DNA of 6,344 nt from JAJQCI01 sp964388305 (GCA_964388305.1 CAYMAA010000092.1:1-6344); one strand, 5' to 3'; shown: positions 1-5,130, counted from the first letter of the stretch. Translations and numbers: made by a program. The notes: a model not told the origin generated them from the letters alone.

Positions 1-12
1 TTTCCTTTGTTA

Positions 13-41
13 ATCATAACACCAAGAAAAAGGGTTGTCAA
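13..41 (-). promoter_or_regulatory. Divergent sigma-A-type promoter reading out of the window
   Basis: On the minus strand a perfect -35 TTGACA (41-36) is followed after exactly 17 nt by a -10 TATGAT (18-13), with TGT immediately before it, so it is also an extended -10 element. Transcription would start near position 6 and run left, so a gene divergent from cysK probably begins just outside the window. Its nature cannot be seen here. Confidence 0.6.
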
Positions 42-113
42 TGCGGTTATTTGCTAAATTTAAGGAATTGTAAATTCTCAAAAATATAAATTTTAAAAAT
101 TTCAAAAAATGTA

Positions 114-142
114 TTGACAAAGAGGGAATTTCGTGGTAGTAT
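114..142 (+). promoter_or_regulatory. cysK promoter with UP-like A-tracts
   Basis: The -35 TTGACA (114-119) is followed after 17 nt by TAGTAT (137-142), preceded by TGG (134-136), an extended -10. A consensus TATAAT at 140-145 also exists but would need a 20-nt spacer, so the 17-nt reading is preferred. Positions 80-111 are almost pure A/T with phased A-runs and resemble an UP element. The predicted start, near 149, gives a 5' leader of about 160 nt before cysK and lies inside the dyad at 141-169, so a bound protein would block initiation. Confidence 0.75.
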
Positions 143-169
143 AATACCTATCAAGCACATAGGCATTAT
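141..169. promoter_or_regulatory. Candidate operator (11-bp inverted repeat) over the cysK start site
   Basis: The left arm ATAATACCTAT (141-151) and right arm ATAGGCATTAT (159-169) are inverted with 10 of 11 positions matching, around a 7-nt spacer. The dyad covers the downstream half of the -10 and the expected start site, a repressor position. The core TATAATACC followed by TAGG recurs in the rrf2 promoter (5099-5121). Rrf2 proteins such as CymR and IscR bind dyads of roughly this size, so the Rrf2 regulator in this window is the obvious candidate binder. That assignment is inference. Confidence 0.55.
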
Positions 170-194
170 ATGTTTTGACAGGAGGGTAATTATA

Positions 195-233
195 ATGTAT
201 GTAAATGCTTTTTTTCGATGTTGTTTTGGGTGA
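195..233 (+). CDS. 12-codon leader peptide with tandem Cys codons upstream of cysK
   Basis: This ORF encodes MYVNAFFRCCFG and is too short for ordinary gene calling. An excellent Shine-Dalgarno AGGAGGG (180-186) lies 8 nt before its ATG, better than the one for cysK, so it is very likely translated. It sits in the 5' leader of a cysteine biosynthesis gene and has two adjacent TGT codons (219-224), as expected for a leader peptide sensing charged Cys-tRNA. Poly-Cys short ORFs are known as cysteine-responsive attenuators in mycobacteria. I see no intrinsic terminator between it and cysK, so control could be at translation, by reinitiation or through Rho. Weak pairings place codon region 201-211 against 269-280 (one bulge) and 210-216 against the cysK SD region 293-299. 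A stalled ribosome would disrupt both. Mechanism unproven. Confidence 0.65.
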   Translation: MYVNAFFRCCFG

Positions 234-309
234 ATAGAGGCAATTAGTCTAAAATATATATTTACGGCAAAGCATATTACTGATTTATTATTGAAAAGGA
301 GAACATATT

Positions 310-1239
310 ATGAAAATTTATGAAAGAATTACGGATTTAATTGGCAATACACCAATTTTGGAATTAAAAAACTACGAAAAGGAAAATGGACTTGCGGCAA
401 CAATTCTCGCAAAGCTTGAGTACTTTAACCCTGCAGGAAGTGTTAAGGACAGAATTGCAAAGGCTATGATAGACAAGGCTGAGGAAGAGGGGCTTTTAAA
501 GCCAAATTCCGTTATAATTGAGCCTACAAGCGGAAACACCGGCATAGGACTTGCGGCTGTTGCGGCTTCAAGAGGGTATAAAATTATTCTCACAATGCCG
601 GAAACCATGAGCATTGAAAGGAGAAATCTTTTAAAGGCTTACGGCGCGGAGCTTGTTTTAACAGAGGGCGCAAAGGGAATGAAGGGCGCTATTGCAAAGG
701 CGCAGGAGCTTGCGGACAATACACCGAACAGCTTTATTCCCAGTCAGTTTACCAATTTGGCAAACCCTACAGCACACAAAAACACAACAGGGCCTGAAAT
801 TTGGAAGGATACAGACGGAAAGGTTGATATATTTGTTGCGGGCGTCGGTACAGGCGGAACCGTAACAGGTGTTGGCGAGTATTTGAAGGCGCAAAACCCG
901 AATGTAAAGGTTGTTGCGGTAGAACCGGCAGGTTCGCCGGTTCTTTCAAAGGGAGTTTCCGGCTCTCATAAAATTCAGGGCATAGGGGCAGGGTTTGTAC
1001 CCGATACACTTAATACGGAAATTTACGATGAAATTATAACGATTGAAAACGAGGACGCATTTGAAACAGGCAGAACACTTGCAAGAAAAGAGGGACTTTT
1101 AGTGGGAATCTCTTCCGGCGCGGCTGTTTTTGCGGCAACTGAGCTTGCAAAACGACCTGAAAACAAGGGCAAGGTTATTGTTGCGCTGCTGCCCGATACA
1201 GGTGAAAGGTATTTATCAACGCCAATGTTTGCGGAGTAA
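310..1239 (+). CDS. cysK: Cysteine synthase A (O-acetylserine sulfhydrylase)
   Basis: A cytosolic PLP enzyme making L-cysteine and acetate from O-acetyl-L-serine and sulfide, the last step of cysteine assimilation. At 309 residues it has the usual CysK length and is intact. Visible landmarks are GSVKDR with the Schiff-base lysine K46, the substrate loop TSGNTG (73-78), the phosphate-binding GTGGT (180-184), GISSGAA (266-272) with the Ser near the PLP ring nitrogen, and the C-terminal PDTGERYLST (295-304) typical of CysK. The start is fixed by AAAGGAGA about 7 nt upstream. It is preceded by the Cys-codon leader ORF and the dyad-bearing promoter. No clear terminator follows, so transcripts may read into the downstream leader at 1289. 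In B. subtilis CysK also acts as a signalling partner of CymR. Whether this one does is unknown. Cystathionine beta-synthase is a less likely alternative. Confidence 0.95.
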   Translation: MKIYERITDLIGNTPILELKNYEKENGLAATILAKLEYFNPAGSVKDRIAKAMIDKAEEEGLLKPNSVIIEPTSGNTGIGLAAVAASRGYKIILTMPETMSIERRNLLKAYGAELVLTEGAKGMKGAIAKAQELADNTPNSFIPSQFTNLANPTAHKNTTGPEIWKDTDGKVDIFVAGVGTGGTVTGVGEYLKAQNPNVKVVAVEPAGSPVLSKGVSGSHKIQGIGAGFVPDTLNTEIYDEIITIENEDAFETGRTLARKEGLLVGISSGAAVFAATELAKRPENKGKVIVALLPDTGERYLSTPMFAE

Positions 1240-1288
1240 AACATACTGAAAGGCATTTTTAAAAATATAAATTTATGTTGGGGTGTTT

Positions 1289-1411
1289 ATGATGAAAAAT
1301 GAGTTTTTGAACAAAAGCCAAATAATCATAAGAGCCGAAGGAGAAGCTTTCTCCTTTGGCAGCCTTGGCATGAAGAATAATTACTGTTTCCGTATAGCTT
1401 GTTGTAAATAA
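1289..1411 (+). CDS. Leader ORF ending in tandem Cys codons, upstream of the methyltransferase operon
   Basis: A 40-codon ORF from ATG 1289 after a weak GGGGTG (1280-1285) ends NNYCFRIACCK then TAA. A shorter in-frame start at 1370 gives the 13-residue MKNNYCFRIACCK but has no Shine-Dalgarno at normal distance, because the GGAG at 1340-1343 is too far away and is buried in a hairpin. The true start is therefore uncertain. Cys codons (all TGT) lie at 1385, 1400 and 1403. Like the cysK leader peptide it has an F-R motif followed by Cys-Cys just before the stop. Immediately after the stop begins the antiterminator arm (1410-1419). The position and Cys content argue for a regulatory leader peptide sensing cysteine supply rather than a functional protein. 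Confidence 0.55.
   Translation: MMKNEFLNKSQIIIRAEGEAFSFGSLGMKNNYCFRIACCK
1334..1360 (+). other. 12-bp RNA hairpin inside the leader ORF
   Basis: Positions 1334-1345 (GCCGAAGGAGAA) pair with 1349-1360 (TTCTCCTTTGGC) through 12 bp with one G-U pair and a 3-nt loop. GCCAA (1317-1321) can also pair with TTGGC (1365-1369), enclosing this hairpin. No T-run follows, so it is not a terminator. It hides a GGAG Shine-Dalgarno-like core and ends 9 nt before the internal ATG at 1370. It could pause RNA polymerase or govern leader translation. Confidence 0.55.
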
Positions 1412-1474
1412 TGGGGCGGTACGGTTTTTCTTAATTTATTCTAAGCTGAGAGCAGAGAGCGGCTCCGCCTTATT
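1410..1474 (+). promoter_or_regulatory. Candidate antiterminator helix of the leader attenuator
   Basis: AATGGGGCGG (1410-1419), starting within the leader ORF's stop codon, can pair over 10 bp with CCGCCTTATT (1465-1474), including two G-U pairs. The second segment is most of the 5' arm of the terminator at 1463-1502, so the two structures exclude each other. A third helix, CCGTAT (1390-1395) with GGTACGG (1418-1424), loops out the tandem Cys codons and would remove the first arm from the antiterminator. This gives the 1:2, 2:3, 3:4 logic of a trp-type attenuator. The pairings were found by eye and no folding energy was computed. Confidence 0.5.
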
Positions 1475-1509
1475 CCGAAAAATATGAGAAATAAGGGCGG
1501 GGTATTTTT
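1463..1509 (+). terminator. Intrinsic terminator (attenuator) before the methyltransferase operon
   Basis: CTCCGCCTTATT (1463-1474) pairs with 1490-1502 over 12 bp, with one bulged G (1495) and one U-G pair, around a 15-nt loop. TATTTTTA (1503-1510) follows at once. A GC-rich lower stem plus T-run located 23 nt before a start codon in the same direction is the hallmark of a leader attenuator. It cannot serve as a simple terminator for cysK, which ends over 220 nt upstream with a leader ORF between. Confidence 0.65.
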
Positions 1510-1532
1510 ATGTGTAAATGAGGTGACTTATT

Positions 1533-2510
1533 ATGATTGATATGCGTGAAAGCATAACGGCGAAGCTTTGCTCCTTTGCCAGAGCTTATCACTCCAACCG
1601 TGTTAAGCAAAAAATATTTGACGATTATCTTGCTTATGATATAATGGGAAAGGAAGAGTATGATGAAATGGGGGAGTTGATTGACAGGGGTTTTACCGTG
1701 GCGGATACAGGGGGTATGTGCAGCGCTTGCGGATTAAATTGCGGCTTTAAGGGCAAAAAGGTATATGCGGAGCTTGACAGGTATATTTCACCAATTCCTC
1801 TTTCGAGAATTGCCTTTGCGGAAAAGGAGCTTAATGACTTTGCGGATAAATACGGTGTATGCCAATATGTTATTTGCGGCGCCGGAATGGACACCTTTGC
1901 TTTTCGTAATGAAAACCCGAATATTAAAGTGTTTGAAGCGGATCACCCGGATACACAGAAATATAAACTGGATAAAATTAAAAATCTTAAATGGAACATA
2001 CCCCAAAACGTGAGCTTTGTTGCGGTGGATTTTTCAAAGGATAATATGAAAAACGAATTGTATAAGGCAGGGTTTGATAAAAGAGTTCCCGCATTTTTCG
2101 CAATTCTTGGTGTGACCTATTATATTTCGCTTTCGGTGTTTGAAAATACGCTTACACAAATAAGTGAAATGTCCGCAGAAAACAGCAAGGTTGTATTTGA
2201 TTACCCCGATGAAACAACTTTTTTGAAAAGCAGTCCGTACAGAGTAAGACGGCTTACGGAAATTACGGAGGGTTTGGGCGAGCCTATGGTACACGGATAC
2301 TTATTTACGGAGCTGGAAAAAGCGCTTAAACGTCACGGCTTAAGTATATTAATTCACCTTACGCCGGACAAAATTCAAAAGGAGTTTTTTTCTGACAGAG
2401 CTGACGGACAAAGGGCATTTGAAAATATACATTTTATAACAGCGGTTAAGAAGCCGCTGACACAAAATACAAATTTTAAAGCGCAGACAGGAGGAATACA
2501 AAATGGCTGA
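1533..2510 (+). CDS. Class I SAM-dependent methyltransferase, leucine-carboxyl-methyltransferase (LCM) type
   Basis: A probable S-adenosylmethionine-dependent methyltransferase of 325 residues. Residues 112-125 carry the SAM-binding motif CGAGMDTFAFR, a form of the GAGLDTRAYR signature of the LCM family. FEADHPDTQKYK (134-145) holds the acidic residue expected to bind the SAM ribose, and VAVDFS (163-168) and ILGVTYYIS (191-199) match later family motifs. Family members methylate carboxyls or hydroxyls of varied molecules. The substrate cannot be read from the sequence. Unusual is a C63-x2-C66-x3-C70 cluster before the SAM domain, which could bind metal or be redox-active. GAGGTGA (1520-1526) sits 6 nt before the ATG. 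Its 3' end overlaps the next gene by 8 nt and includes that gene's Shine-Dalgarno. It occupies the place of yrrT, a different SAM methyltransferase, in the B. subtilis mccAB operon, so a role in SAM or homocysteine recycling is plausible but inferred. Confidence 0.8.
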   Translation: MIDMRESITAKLCSFARAYHSNRVKQKIFDDYLAYDIMGKEEYDEMGELIDRGFTVADTGGMCSACGLNCGFKGKKVYAELDRYISPIPLSRIAFAEKELNDFADKYGVCQYVICGAGMDTFAFRNENPNIKVFEADHPDTQKYKLDKIKNLKWNIPQNVSFVAVDFSKDNMKNELYKAGFDKRVPAFFAILGVTYYISLSVFENTLTQISEMSAENSKVVFDYPDETTFLKSSPYRVRRLTEITEGLGEPMVHGYLFTELEKALKRHGLSILIHLTPDKIQKEFFSDRADGQRAFENIHFITAVKKPLTQNTNFKAQTGGIQNG

Positions 2511-3663
2511 ATATAATGAGATAGAATCCGCCCTTATACACGGCGGAATTTACGGCGATGAGCTGACAGGGGCGGTTAATGTGCCTATTTATCTGACATC
2601 AACCTATGAGCAGGAAAGCCTTGGACGCCATAAGGGATATGAATATTCCCGAACGGGAAACCCCACAAGAGCGGCGCTGGAGGCATTGATTAGCGAACTG
2701 GAGGCAGGAAAAGCAGGCTTTGCCTTTGCATCGGGCATGGCGGCAATAACGGCGGCGCTAAGTTTATTTAAAACAGGTGACAAGATAATTATTTCAAGCA
2801 ATGTATACGGCGGCACCTTCCGTGTTTTGGATAAGGTGTTTAATAATTTCGGCATAAAATATTCTATTGAAGATACAACGGATATTGAGGGTCTGGATAA
2901 AAAAATCACTCCTGACGTGAAAGCAATTCTTGTGGAAAGCCCTGCAAACCCATTGCTTACAATAACCGACCTGAGAGCTGTTTCACAAGTGGCAAAAAAA
3001 CACGGCATTTTATCCATTGTGGACAACACATTTATGACGCCGTATTTACAAAAGCCAATTGAACTTGGCGCAGATATTGTTATACACAGTGCGACAAAAT
3101 ATCTTGGAGGACACAGCGACCTTGTGGCGGGACTTGTTGTTGTAAATTCGGATAAACTGGCTGAAAGACTGGCTTTTATACAAAACTCTACAGGCGGTAT
3201 TCTTCAACCGTTTGATTCCTTTTTGCTGATTAGGGGAATTAAAACACTTGGCGTAAGAATGGATCGTCATGTTGAAAACGCAAAAGCCGCAGCGGATTAT
3301 TTAAAGGGCAGCAAGGCGGTTAAAAATGTGTATTATCCGGGACTTCCCGATGCACAGGGATATGAGATCAACAAAAAGCAGGCGAAAAACGGCGGCGCAA
3401 TGATTTCTTTTGAGCTGTACGAAAATTACAGTATAGAAACATTTTTTTCATCTTTAAGGCTGATTGCTCTTGCGGAAAGCCTTGGGGGTGTGGAGTCTCT
3501 TGTGTGCCACCCCGCAAGCATGACTCATGCTTCCATTCCTTATGAGATAAGGCAAAAAACAGGCATTACCGACGGTCTTATAAGACTTTCCGTCGGCATT
3601 GAAAATATTAATGATATTATTGCTGATTTAGACAGGGCAATTTTGCAAAGCGAGGTGAAATAA
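2503..3663 (+). CDS. mccB: Cystathionine gamma-lyase/gamma-synthase family PLP enzyme (MccB-like)
   Basis: A Cys/Met-metabolism PLP enzyme (aspartate aminotransferase fold) of 386 residues, full length. It shows YSRTGNPT (48-55) with the phosphate-binding Tyr and Arg, ASGMAA (76-81), the stacking Tyr102 in VYGGT, the PLP-ring Asp174 in DNTF, the Schiff-base Lys199 in SATKYLGGHSD, and SLGGVESL (326-333) with HPASMTHASIP (336-346) and Arg361 for the substrate carboxylate. Cystathionine gamma-lyase, homocysteine gamma-lyase and gamma-synthase cannot be separated reliably by eye. Its pairing with an MccA-like gene favours the lyase: cystathionine to cysteine, 2-oxobutyrate and ammonia, in the cytosol. 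AGGAGG (2489-2494) lies 8 nt before the ATG within the upstream gene. The ATGGCTGA overlap implies translational coupling, and the downstream gene starts on its stop codon. Confidence 0.9.
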   Translation: MAEYNEIESALIHGGIYGDELTGAVNVPIYLTSTYEQESLGRHKGYEYSRTGNPTRAALEALISELEAGKAGFAFASGMAAITAALSLFKTGDKIIISSNVYGGTFRVLDKVFNNFGIKYSIEDTTDIEGLDKKITPDVKAILVESPANPLLTITDLRAVSQVAKKHGILSIVDNTFMTPYLQKPIELGADIVIHSATKYLGGHSDLVAGLVVVNSDKLAERLAFIQNSTGGILQPFDSFLLIRGIKTLGVRMDRHVENAKAAADYLKGSKAVKNVYYPGLPDAQGYEINKKQAKNGGAMISFELYENYSIETFFSSLRLIALAESLGGVESLVCHPASMTHASIPYEIRQKTGITDGLIRLSVGIENINDIIADLDRAILQSEVK

Positions 3664-4574
3664 TGAGCTATTATAAATCTATGCAGGATTTAATAGGGAA
3701 TACGCCTATTGTAAGGCTTGAAAGCATTTCTATGCCTGAGGGAGCCAACATATTTGCCAAGTTAGAGCTTTACAACCCATCGGGGAGTGTAAAGGACAGA
3801 ATAGGCAAGTATATGATTGAAGACGCAGAGATGAAGGGTCTGTTAAAGCCGGGCGGAACAATTATTGAGGCAACTGCCGGTAATACAGGGCTGGGTATTG
3901 CTTTTGCGGCATTAAACAAAGGCTACAGAATTATTTTTGTTGTACCCGATAAATTTTCGGAAGAAAAGCAGACGCTTATGCGTGCATTGGGCGCGGAAAT
4001 TATAAACACTCCAAGGGAGGGAGGTATGTTGGGGGCAGAGAAAAAAGCTAATGAAATGCTTAATTCAATTCCCGACGCAATTTCATTGGAGCAGTTTAGA
4101 AACCTGAGTAATCCGCTTGCGCATTACAAAACAACAGGCCCGGAAATTTACAGGGATTTAGACGGAAATATAAACTATCTTGTGGCAGGCGCAGGCAGCG
4201 GAGGCACATACACAGGCGTTGTGCGTTACTTAAAGGAGCAAAACCCGAGTATTCAAGGTGTTCTTGCCGACCCTGTAGGGTCAACCATAGGCGGCGGCGA
4301 ACATGGCGATTATGACATTGAGGGAATAGGGAATGATTTTATTGCGGATACAATGGATATGTCGCTTGTGGACAAAGTAATTAAAATTACGGATAGCGAC
4401 GCTTATAAAGGCGCAAGAATACTTGCGGCAAAGGAGGGGATTTTTGCCGGTTCTTCATCGGGCGCAGCATTTGCTGCGGCGGAAAAGCTGATTGAAAGCG
4501 GCGCAAGGGGTAATATAGTTATTATCCTTCCCGACAGAGGCGACCGCTATTTCAGCAAGCATTTATATTTGTAA
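3663..4574 (+). CDS. mccA: O-acetylserine-dependent cystathionine beta-synthase / cysteine synthase paralog (MccA-like)
   Basis: A second PLP beta-replacement enzyme of the CysK fold, 303 residues and intact. The Schiff-base lysine is K44 in GSVKDR, the phosphate loop is GSGGT (178-182), and the C terminus reads LPDRGDRYFSKHLY. It differs from the first CysK in having TAGNTG (71-76) instead of TSGNTG, GGGEHGDYDIEGIGNDF (210-226) instead of the GSHKIQGIGAGF segment, and PDRGDRY instead of PDTGERY. As I recall the family, these features point to MccA (YrhA), which joins O-acetylserine and homocysteine into cystathionine. Adjacency to the gamma-lyase-like gene supports this, since the two together form the reverse transsulfuration route. 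CysK/CysM activity remains possible. The start ATG overlaps the previous TAA by one base (TAATG), with GAGGTGA (3652-3658) upstream, so translation is coupled. Last gene of the operon. Confidence 0.85.
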   Translation: MSYYKSMQDLIGNTPIVRLESISMPEGANIFAKLELYNPSGSVKDRIGKYMIEDAEMKGLLKPGGTIIEATAGNTGLGIAFAALNKGYRIIFVVPDKFSEEKQTLMRALGAEIINTPREGGMLGAEKKANEMLNSIPDAISLEQFRNLSNPLAHYKTTGPEIYRDLDGNINYLVAGAGSGGTYTGVVRYLKEQNPSIQGVLADPVGSTIGGGEHGDYDIEGIGNDFIADTMDMSLVDKVIKITDSDAYKGARILAAKEGIFAGSSSGAAFAAAEKLIESGARGNIVIILPDRGDRYFSKHLYL

Positions 4575-4600
4575 TATTAAAAAATTTTTAAAAAATGAAA

Positions 4601-4640
4601 AACGGCAGGGACTGTTAAAAAATTGACCCTGCTGTTTTGC
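4601..4640. terminator. Bidirectional intrinsic terminator between mccA-like and rrf2
   Basis: AACGGCAGGG (4601-4610) pairs with CCCTGCTGTT (4627-4636) over 10 bp with one G-U pair and a 16-nt loop. On the plus strand TTTT follows. On the minus strand the hairpin is followed by a longer T-rich run (complement of 4585-4602). It ends both the plus-strand operon, 26 nt after its stop, and the convergent rrf2 gene, whose stop codon begins at 4644. Confidence 0.85.
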
Positions 4641-4641
4641 T

Positions 4642-5079
4642 TTAAATAACATAATTATTAGAATAGCGTTCCTGCTGTTGATCCAAAATGTCCTGCAAAG
4701 TGATATTATCAAGATAATCGCTTATTACCTTATATAAGCCCTGCCATATTGGGAGAGTGGCACATTCACTGCTTCGCTCGCATTGAATGGGGTTTTGGTC
4801 AAGGCAGGCAACAGGCGAAAGACTGCCTTCCGTAAGCCTGAGAATTGCTCCAACGGTGTATTTGCGAGGCGGCTTTGCAAGCATATAACCGCCCTGATAA
4901 CCTCTGTTGGTTTTCAGCATATCCGTTTTGTTAAGTATGGGTACAATTTGCTCTAAATATTTTTTGGAAATGCCCTGCCTTTGGGCAACATCCTTTAGCG
5001 CAATAAAGCCGTCGTTTTGATGCTCCGCAAGATCTATCAACATTCTGAGCGCATATCTTCCTTTTGTGGATATTTTCAA
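4642..5079 (-). CDS. Rrf2-family transcriptional regulator (CymR/IscR-like) with three cluster-type cysteines
   Basis: A 145-residue winged-helix regulator. It begins MKISTKGRYALRMLIDLAEH, the Rrf2 signature, followed by a recognition helix around ISKKYLEQIVPIL (37-49) and the wing NRGYQGGY (58-65). C92, C100 and C106 lie where IscR-type proteins bind an Fe-S cluster (IscR has C-x5-C-x5-C, here C-x7-C-x5-C). B. subtilis CymR, as I recall it, lacks these. It may therefore sense Fe-S status, redox or thiols rather than act purely as CymR. The start is TTG at 5079, with GAGGTGA (5091-5085) 5 nt before it. A GTG at 5088 lies inside that Shine-Dalgarno and would add three non-family residues. Its own promoter carries the sequence element shared with the cysK promoter, so autoregulation and control of cysK are likely. 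Confidence 0.9.
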   Translation of the reverse strand: MKISTKGRYALRMLIDLAEHQNDGFIALKDVAQRQGISKKYLEQIVPILNKTDMLKTNRGYQGGYMLAKPPRKYTVGAILRLTEGSLSPVACLDQNPIQCERSSECATLPIWQGLYKVISDYLDNITLQDILDQQQERYSNNYVI

Positions 5080-5098
5080 CGAAATCACCTCTTTATAC

Positions 5099-5121
5099 TA
5101 TAATACCATATATTTTGTAGG
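5099..5121. promoter_or_regulatory. Candidate Rrf2 operator in the rrf2 promoter
   Basis: TATAATACC (5099-5107) is followed after 10 nt by TAGG (5118-5121). The cysK promoter has the same 9-mer at 140-148 followed after 11 nt by TAGG at 160-163. Here the element spans the -10 and spacer of the rrf2 promoter. The second half-site is less symmetric than at cysK, so binding may be weaker. The 9-mer includes part of a -10-like sequence, which lowers the weight of the match. Confidence 0.4.
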
Positions 5122-5128
5122 TTTTCAA
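5100..5128 (-). promoter_or_regulatory. rrf2 promoter
   Basis: On the minus strand, -35 TTGAAA (5128-5123) is separated by 17 nt from -10 TATTAT (5105-5100), which is preceded by TGG, an extended -10. The expected start is near 5093, inside or just before the Shine-Dalgarno, so the 5' leader is very short. It lies directly after the metQ-like gene's terminator, making rrf2 an independent unit. Confidence 0.7.
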
Positions 5129-5130
5129 GC

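Noticed and set aside
140..145. TATAAT as the cysK -10 box
   Set aside because: It would need a 20-nt spacer from TTGACA. TAGTAT at 137-142 has 17 nt and a TGn extension. TATAAT overlap is better explained as part of the dyad.
1390..1429. CCGTA/TACGG stem followed by TTTTT as a terminator just after the leader ORF
   Set aside because: Only 5-6 bp with a loop over 20 nt, too weak for termination. It is kept as the possible 1:2 helix of the attenuator.
1240..1532. T-box or SAM riboswitch before the methyltransferase operon
   Set aside because: No AGGGTGG-ACCGCG T-box motif and no SAM-I core. GGGGCGGTACGG only superficially resembles a T-box sequence. The Cys-codon ORF and competing helices explain the region better.
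1765..2013. 82-residue plus-strand ORF in another frame of the methyltransferase gene
   Set aside because: Its frame contradicts the one encoding clear SAM-binding motifs and it has no Shine-Dalgarno. I saw no sign of a frameshift in the methyltransferase.
2604..3029. 141-residue minus-strand ORF
   Set aside because: It lies wholly inside the well-supported mccB-like gene, lacks a ribosome site and resembles no family. It is an antisense shadow.
5080..5088. GTG at 5088 as the start of the Rrf2 gene (148 residues)
   Set aside because: The GTG lies inside the GAGGTGA Shine-Dalgarno. TTG at 5079 has that site at the right distance and yields the family-typical N terminus MKISTKGRYALRM.
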